Source of the DNA: an uncultured Bacteroides sp.
GTDB taxonomy: Bacteria > Bacteroidota > Bacteroidia > Bacteroidales > Bacteroidaceae
Length of the DNA: 64,000 nucleotides
Assembly: GCF_963675905.1 (NCBI RefSeq)
Contig: NZ_OY780936.1
Span: 744,001 to 808,000 of the forward strand
Reading direction: 5' to 3'
Part shown: positions 61,010-64,000 of the stretch, one piece after another
Position numbering within the stretch: the stretch's first letter is position 1
How the letters are laid out: the number at the start of each line of letters is the position of its first letter
Notes under the pieces: generated by a model
What the model was told of the DNA's origin: nothing
What the model saw: only the letters and a program-made list of their open reading frames with translations
The model's database searches: none
Program-made: the position numbers and the translations under genes

Positions 61010-61336
61010 ATTTATTTATAATTAATAAAAAGGAAATGTGTTTTTGTAAATGTAGATAAACATGTTTTATCCCTTAAATAACAAACGTTTTACTTCAGTA
61101 AAAGTTTAATATTGATAGTCTGTTTCTATTATTTCTATATAAATGTTGAACGCGGATATTCTTAAAACAAACTTGAATGTAATGATGTAATTCTCTTGGC
61201 AAATCTTTAACTAACTATAATTTGAGAGATAATTGAAGGAAAACTTCAGCATACTCTACTTATTTTTGTAATATTGTAGCTTAAATCGCTATGCGCTTTA
61301 CCGTGACTTTTATAGCGCAAATAACAAATAAGATGT
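61010..61336 (+). promoter_or_regulatory. Divergent intergenic region of GH15 and the sulfatase-maturase
   Basis: 327 bp without a gene. TATTTTTG at 61261-61268 is a candidate -7 box for the radical SAM gene, which would leave a leader of about 65 nt containing a small hairpin, TGCGCT/AGCGCA (61292-61297 and 61314-61319). A TTG in front is too far for a good -33. The rest shows nothing clear. Confidence 0.4.
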
Positions 61337-62560
61337 ATGAGTGATAAAAATATAACGCCTTTTGCCAGGCCTCTTTATGTGATGGTGAAATCCGTGGGAT
61401 CAGTTTGCAACCTTTCCTGTGATTATTGTTATTACCTTGAAAAATCGAAACTGTATAAAGAGGCTAAGAATCATGTAATGAGCGAAGAACTTTTAGAGAA
61501 GTTTATTGATGAATATATTAATTCTCAGACAATGCCGCAGGTACTATTTACATGGCATGGGGGAGAACCTTTGATGAGGCCAGTAAGCTTTTATAGGAAA
61601 GCGATAGATTTACAGAAAAAATATGCCAGAGGAAGAACTATTGATAACAGTATTCAGACAAATGGAACACTGATCACTGATGAATGGTGCCGGTTTTTCA
61701 AAGAACACAATTTTCTTGTCGGAGTATCAATTGACGGACCTCAGGAGTTTCATGATGAGTATCGTAAAAACAGGCAAGGTCAACCGTCATTTGCTAAGGT
61801 GATGAAAGGCATTGAATTATTGAAAAAGCATGGTGTGGAATATAATGCAATGGCTGTTGTAAACGACTTTAATGCTGATTATCCATTGGACTTTTATCAC
61901 TTCTTTAAAGAGATTGATTGTCATTATATTCAGTTTACTCCTATAGTTGAACGAATTTCTCAACGTGCCGACGGACTATCTTTATCTTCACCTATCCAAA
62001 ATGAAAAAGCTGAATTGACGGATTTTAGTGTGTCCCCTGAGCAATGGGGTAATTTCCTTTGTACTATATTCGATGAGTGGGTTCGTGAAGATGTAGGCAA
62101 TTATTATATTCAGCTTTTCGATTCAACTTTAGCCAATTGGATTGGTGAACAGCCCGGTGTTTGTTCTATGGCAAAGAACTGTGGCCATGCCGGCGTAATG
62201 GAATATAACGGAGATGTTTATTCCTGCGACCATTTTGTCTTCCCGGAGTATAAATTAGGTAACTTATATTCAAATACTCTGGTTGAAATGATGTATAGCG
62301 ATAAGCAGACAAAATTTGGTGAAGCTAAATCAAAGACTCTGCCTACACAGTGTAAAGAGTGCGAATTCTTGTTTGCCTGCAATGGGGAGTGTCCCAAAAA
62401 TCGTTTTACTTTTACCGAAACTGGCGAACCGGGATTAAATTATTTGTGTAAAGGTTATCACAAGTTCTTTAAACATATAGCACCTTATATGGATTTTATG
62501 AAAAATGAGCTTATGAATGAACGACCTCCTGCAAATGTAATGGAATGGATTAAAGAGTAG
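61337..62560 (+). CDS. Anaerobic sulfatase-maturating enzyme (radical SAM/SPASM)
   Basis: A 407-aa radical SAM protein that turns a Cys or Ser in sulfatases into the formylglycine cofactor. The SAM cluster is Cys24, Cys28 and Cys31 in VCNLSCDYCYYLEK; TWHGGEPLM and GVSIDGPQEFHDEYRKNRQG follow, as in AtsB/AnSME. The C-terminal SPASM cysteines appear in CSMAKNCGHAGVMEYNGDVY and QCKECEFLFACNGECPKNRF. No sulfatase gene lies in the window, so it acts in trans on enzymes encoded elsewhere. Confidence 0.93.
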   Translation: MSDKNITPFARPLYVMVKSVGSVCNLSCDYCYYLEKSKLYKEAKNHVMSEELLEKFIDEYINSQTMPQVLFTWHGGEPLMRPVSFYRKAIDLQKKYARGRTIDNSIQTNGTLITDEWCRFFKEHNFLVGVSIDGPQEFHDEYRKNRQGQPSFAKVMKGIELLKKHGVEYNAMAVVNDFNADYPLDFYHFFKEIDCHYIQFTPIVERISQRADGLSLSSPIQNEKAELTDFSVSPEQWGNFLCTIFDEWVREDVGNYYIQLFDSTLANWIGEQPGVCSMAKNCGHAGVMEYNGDVYSCDHFVFPEYKLGNLYSNTLVEMMYSDKQTKFGEAKSKTLPTQCKECEFLFACNGECPKNRFTFTETGEPGLNYLCKGYHKFFKHIAPYMDFMKNELMNERPPANVMEWIKE

Positions 62561-62690
62561 GGCATCTGAAATGTTTCAATTTGTATATAAGGTCAAAAAG
62601 ATGAAGCTCTTCAAAAAGTAAAATAGAGTCTCTTAGAATTGAATATTTGAAAAAGGTCTCAGTTATAGATCTGGAAGAAAAGAAATAAAA

Positions 62691-62731
62691 AGATGGGGTT
62701 GTTCTGAATTGAACAATTCCATCTTTTTTAT
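62691..62731 (+). terminator. Terminator downstream of the sulfatase-maturase
   Basis: AGATGG and TTGTTC pair with GAACAA and CCATCT around GAATT with two bases unpaired, then TTTTTT. It lies 130 bp beyond the stop; that stretch is noncoding. Confidence 0.8.
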
Positions 62732-62880
62732 GTGAAATTGCATAGTAAAAAACAAATGAGAACATTTTTTATTTCATTTTGTTCTCTCTATAATGGATTA
62801 TTTTGCAGGCACATAGATGTAAATAATAAATTTCTGTATTATAATATATATTATCAGTTTTAATCTAAATCTTATAGATC

Positions 62881-63558
62881 ATGAAAAACATCATTCAACT
62901 AATGCTTTTTGCATTTTTATTAATCTCTTGTGGAGGCAAACAGTCTCAGAAGCAAGGAGAACAATCGGCAGATGCAACTTCAGAAACAGCAGTCAAAAAT
63001 GAATCAAATCTCTTGGCAAAGAAAAAGTATCCTATAGAAAAGGGGATAATCCATCAAAAGATAAATGCAGCCGGCTTTGAAACTACACCTGTAATTTACT
63101 TTGATAAATGGGGAGATTGGCAAGCAACAGAGTCTTCTGTAGAGATGGAAATTATGGGAGTGAAAGGTGGTAGTCACAGCCTTAATATTGTTAAGGGTGA
63201 TGAACACTGGGATATTGATTTAACTGAAAAGAAAGGTAGATATTATAAGCTTACAGCAAAGATTAATGATCTGGGAGTCGATATTAATACGTTAAGTAAA
63301 GAGATGATGAAAGAAATGAAGATAGAAGATTTGGGTGAAGAGACTTTCCTTGGCTATAAATGCAAAAAACTGAAGGTTAAGAACGACAAGATGAAGATGA
63401 ATATGACTTATTTGACCTATGGTAACCTTATGATGAAAATGGATGGCGAAGCAATGGGCATTAAAACGAAGATGGAGGTTACTAAAATAGAAACTGCTAC
63501 TCCGCCGGCTGAGAAATTTAATGTACCAAAAGGGGTGAAAATAGAAGGTGAGAAATAG
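62881..63558 (+). CDS. Predicted lipoprotein of unknown function
   Basis: A 225-aa exported lipoprotein (lipobox LLISC, Cys17) with a short low-complexity linker (QSQKQGEQSADATSET) and a beta-rich domain. The pattern YPIEKGIIHQKINAAGFETT, then EETFLGYKCKKLKVKNDKMK resembles the DUF4412-type periplasmic fold (strand pairs around a 'G-Y-K-C-K' turn), but the match is by eye. Methionine- and lysine-rich near the C-terminus (MMKMDGEAMGIKTKM). No operon partner. Confidence 0.7.
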   Translation: MKNIIQLMLFAFLLISCGGKQSQKQGEQSADATSETAVKNESNLLAKKKYPIEKGIIHQKINAAGFETTPVIYFDKWGDWQATESSVEMEIMGVKGGSHSLNIVKGDEHWDIDLTEKKGRYYKLTAKINDLGVDINTLSKEMMKEMKIEDLGEETFLGYKCKKLKVKNDKMKMNMTYLTYGNLMMKMDGEAMGIKTKMEVTKIETATPPAEKFNVPKGVKIEGEK

Positions 63559-63613
63559 TAATTTATTGTTTGCTAAAATTATATGAGAATACCTCATAAT
63601 TATAGTAACATGG

Positions 63614-63649
63614 AAAGGAACTGGTTTTATGAACTGGTTCCTTTTTTAT
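63614..63649 (+). terminator. Terminator after the lipoprotein gene
   Basis: AAAGGAAC and GTTCCTTT pair across a 15-nt loop, followed by TTTT. The same stretch also contains GGAACTGGTT and GAACTGGTTCC as near-direct repeats. Confidence 0.75.
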
Positions 63650-63807
63650 TATGAAAAATGCCTTCTGAATGGCTCTTTTTTAAGTTTTATGAGGAAAAAA
63701 CGTGAAATGTAACGTAGGGAAAAGCATTTGTTATATTGAAGCAAAGAATGTAATGTATAGAAAAGTGTGTGTGTTATAATCTTGTTATTCAAAGTCGAAT
63801 TGTGAGG

Positions 63808-63815
63808 TATATTTG
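63808..63815 (+). promoter_or_regulatory. -7 box of the GPH symporter gene
   Basis: TATATTTG, 53 bp before the ATG at 63869. A TTG lies 23 bp upstream. Confidence 0.45.
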
Positions 63816-63868
63816 TGCAAAGGAAAAATGATTAGCCTTAATTTAGAAATTTAAATAGAATAGCTTTT

Positions 63869-64000
63869 ATGAATGCACAAAGTCAAAAAGTGTCGATGCT
63901 AGAAAAAGTCGGCTACAGTTTGGGAGATTGTTCTGCCAATCTGGTGTTCCAAATGATGATGATTTACCAGACCAAATTTTATACGGATGTTTTTGGTCTT
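63869..64000 (+). CDS. GPH/MelB-type sugar:cation symporter (3' end cut by window)
   Basis: The first 44 codons, open to the right edge. MLEKVGYSLGDCSANLVFQM followed by MMIYQTKFYTDVFGL is the classic start of glycoside-pentoside-hexuronide:cation symporters (G-Y-G-x-G-D pattern, here GYSLGD). Substrate cannot be judged from this part. Confidence 0.85.
   Translation, partial: MNAQSQKVSMLEKVGYSLGDCSANLVFQMMMIYQTKFYTDVFGL

Overview
Organism. The window looks like chromosome of a Bacteroidales bacterium, most likely a Bacteroides-type gut anaerobe. It is AT-rich. Most promoters that can be read carry the Bacteroidetes -7 box TAnnTTTG, sometimes with a TTG/TTTG -33 box, and almost no gene has a Shine-Dalgarno sequence. 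Typical lineage genes are present: a Rho with a very long disordered N-terminal insert, FeoA-FeoB fusion, DUF5686 and DUF5103 surface proteins, an IorA without ferredoxin domain, and an anaerobic sulfatase-maturase. Most of the window is ordinary core genome; the one clear accessory patch is 11.4-14.9 kb. Layout. 0-4 kb: feoAB (cut by the left edge), its Cys-rich partner, a hemerythrin-like protein and a NarL-type regulator with a degenerate receiver. 4-11.3 kb: rho, a MATE exporter, ffh-folD and a CapA-like lipoprotein. 11.35-14.9 kb: tRNA-His(GUG), then an insertion hot spot with a CCCTCAC repeat cluster, a complete 2,560-bp IS66-family element (20-bp inverted repeats, 8-bp target duplication CTTTTTAG), two decayed ISAon1/ISL3-like transposase fragments in opposite orientations, and an orphan Trp/Asp-rich micro-ORF. 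14.9-19 kb (minus): operon iorA-iorB-paaK-xpt for aryl-pyruvate oxidation and aryl-CoA chemistry plus xanthine salvage. 19-27 kb: mltG, a secreted EndoG-like nuclease, a nucleotide-sugar dehydrogenase, tRNA-Thr(CGU), tpx, a TPR protein and glnS. 27-32 kb: phosphate uptake, with pstS(-) divergent from pstCAB-phoU(+); both promoters carry nearly the same 7+4+7 direct repeat, a candidate Pho box. 32-40 kb: a propeller lipoprotein, an unrecognised acyltransferase-like protein, a GT2 glycosyltransferase, DUF5686, rarA and a D-2-hydroxyacid dehydrogenase. 40.4-43.2 kb: a four-module sulfur-transfer enzyme (CoA-disulfide reductase, rhodanese, TusA, DsrE-like) followed by a MarR regulator, with candidate operators around the promoter. 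43.2-54.3 kb: a possible sRNA locus, wecB, a TRIC channel, an ECF sigma factor, an OadA-like protein without a biotinylation lysine, DUF5103-mtgA, an OmpA lipoprotein, a second MATE exporter and TauE/DUF1634. 54.3-61 kb: a glycolipid-type pair (GT4 plus LPG-synthase-type membrane protein), a 52-aa membrane micro-protein, an otsAB fusion and a convergent GH15 enzyme, probably a trehalase. 61-64 kb: the sulfatase-maturase, a lipoprotein and the start of an MFS/GPH symporter cut by the right edge. Most notable non-genic structure. Two intergenic arrays of four short palindromes are strictly phased: TGTACA every 22 bp before rarA, and GATGTACATC-type every 23 bp before otsAB. I see no CRISPR array, prophage, toxin-antitoxin module or defence island.
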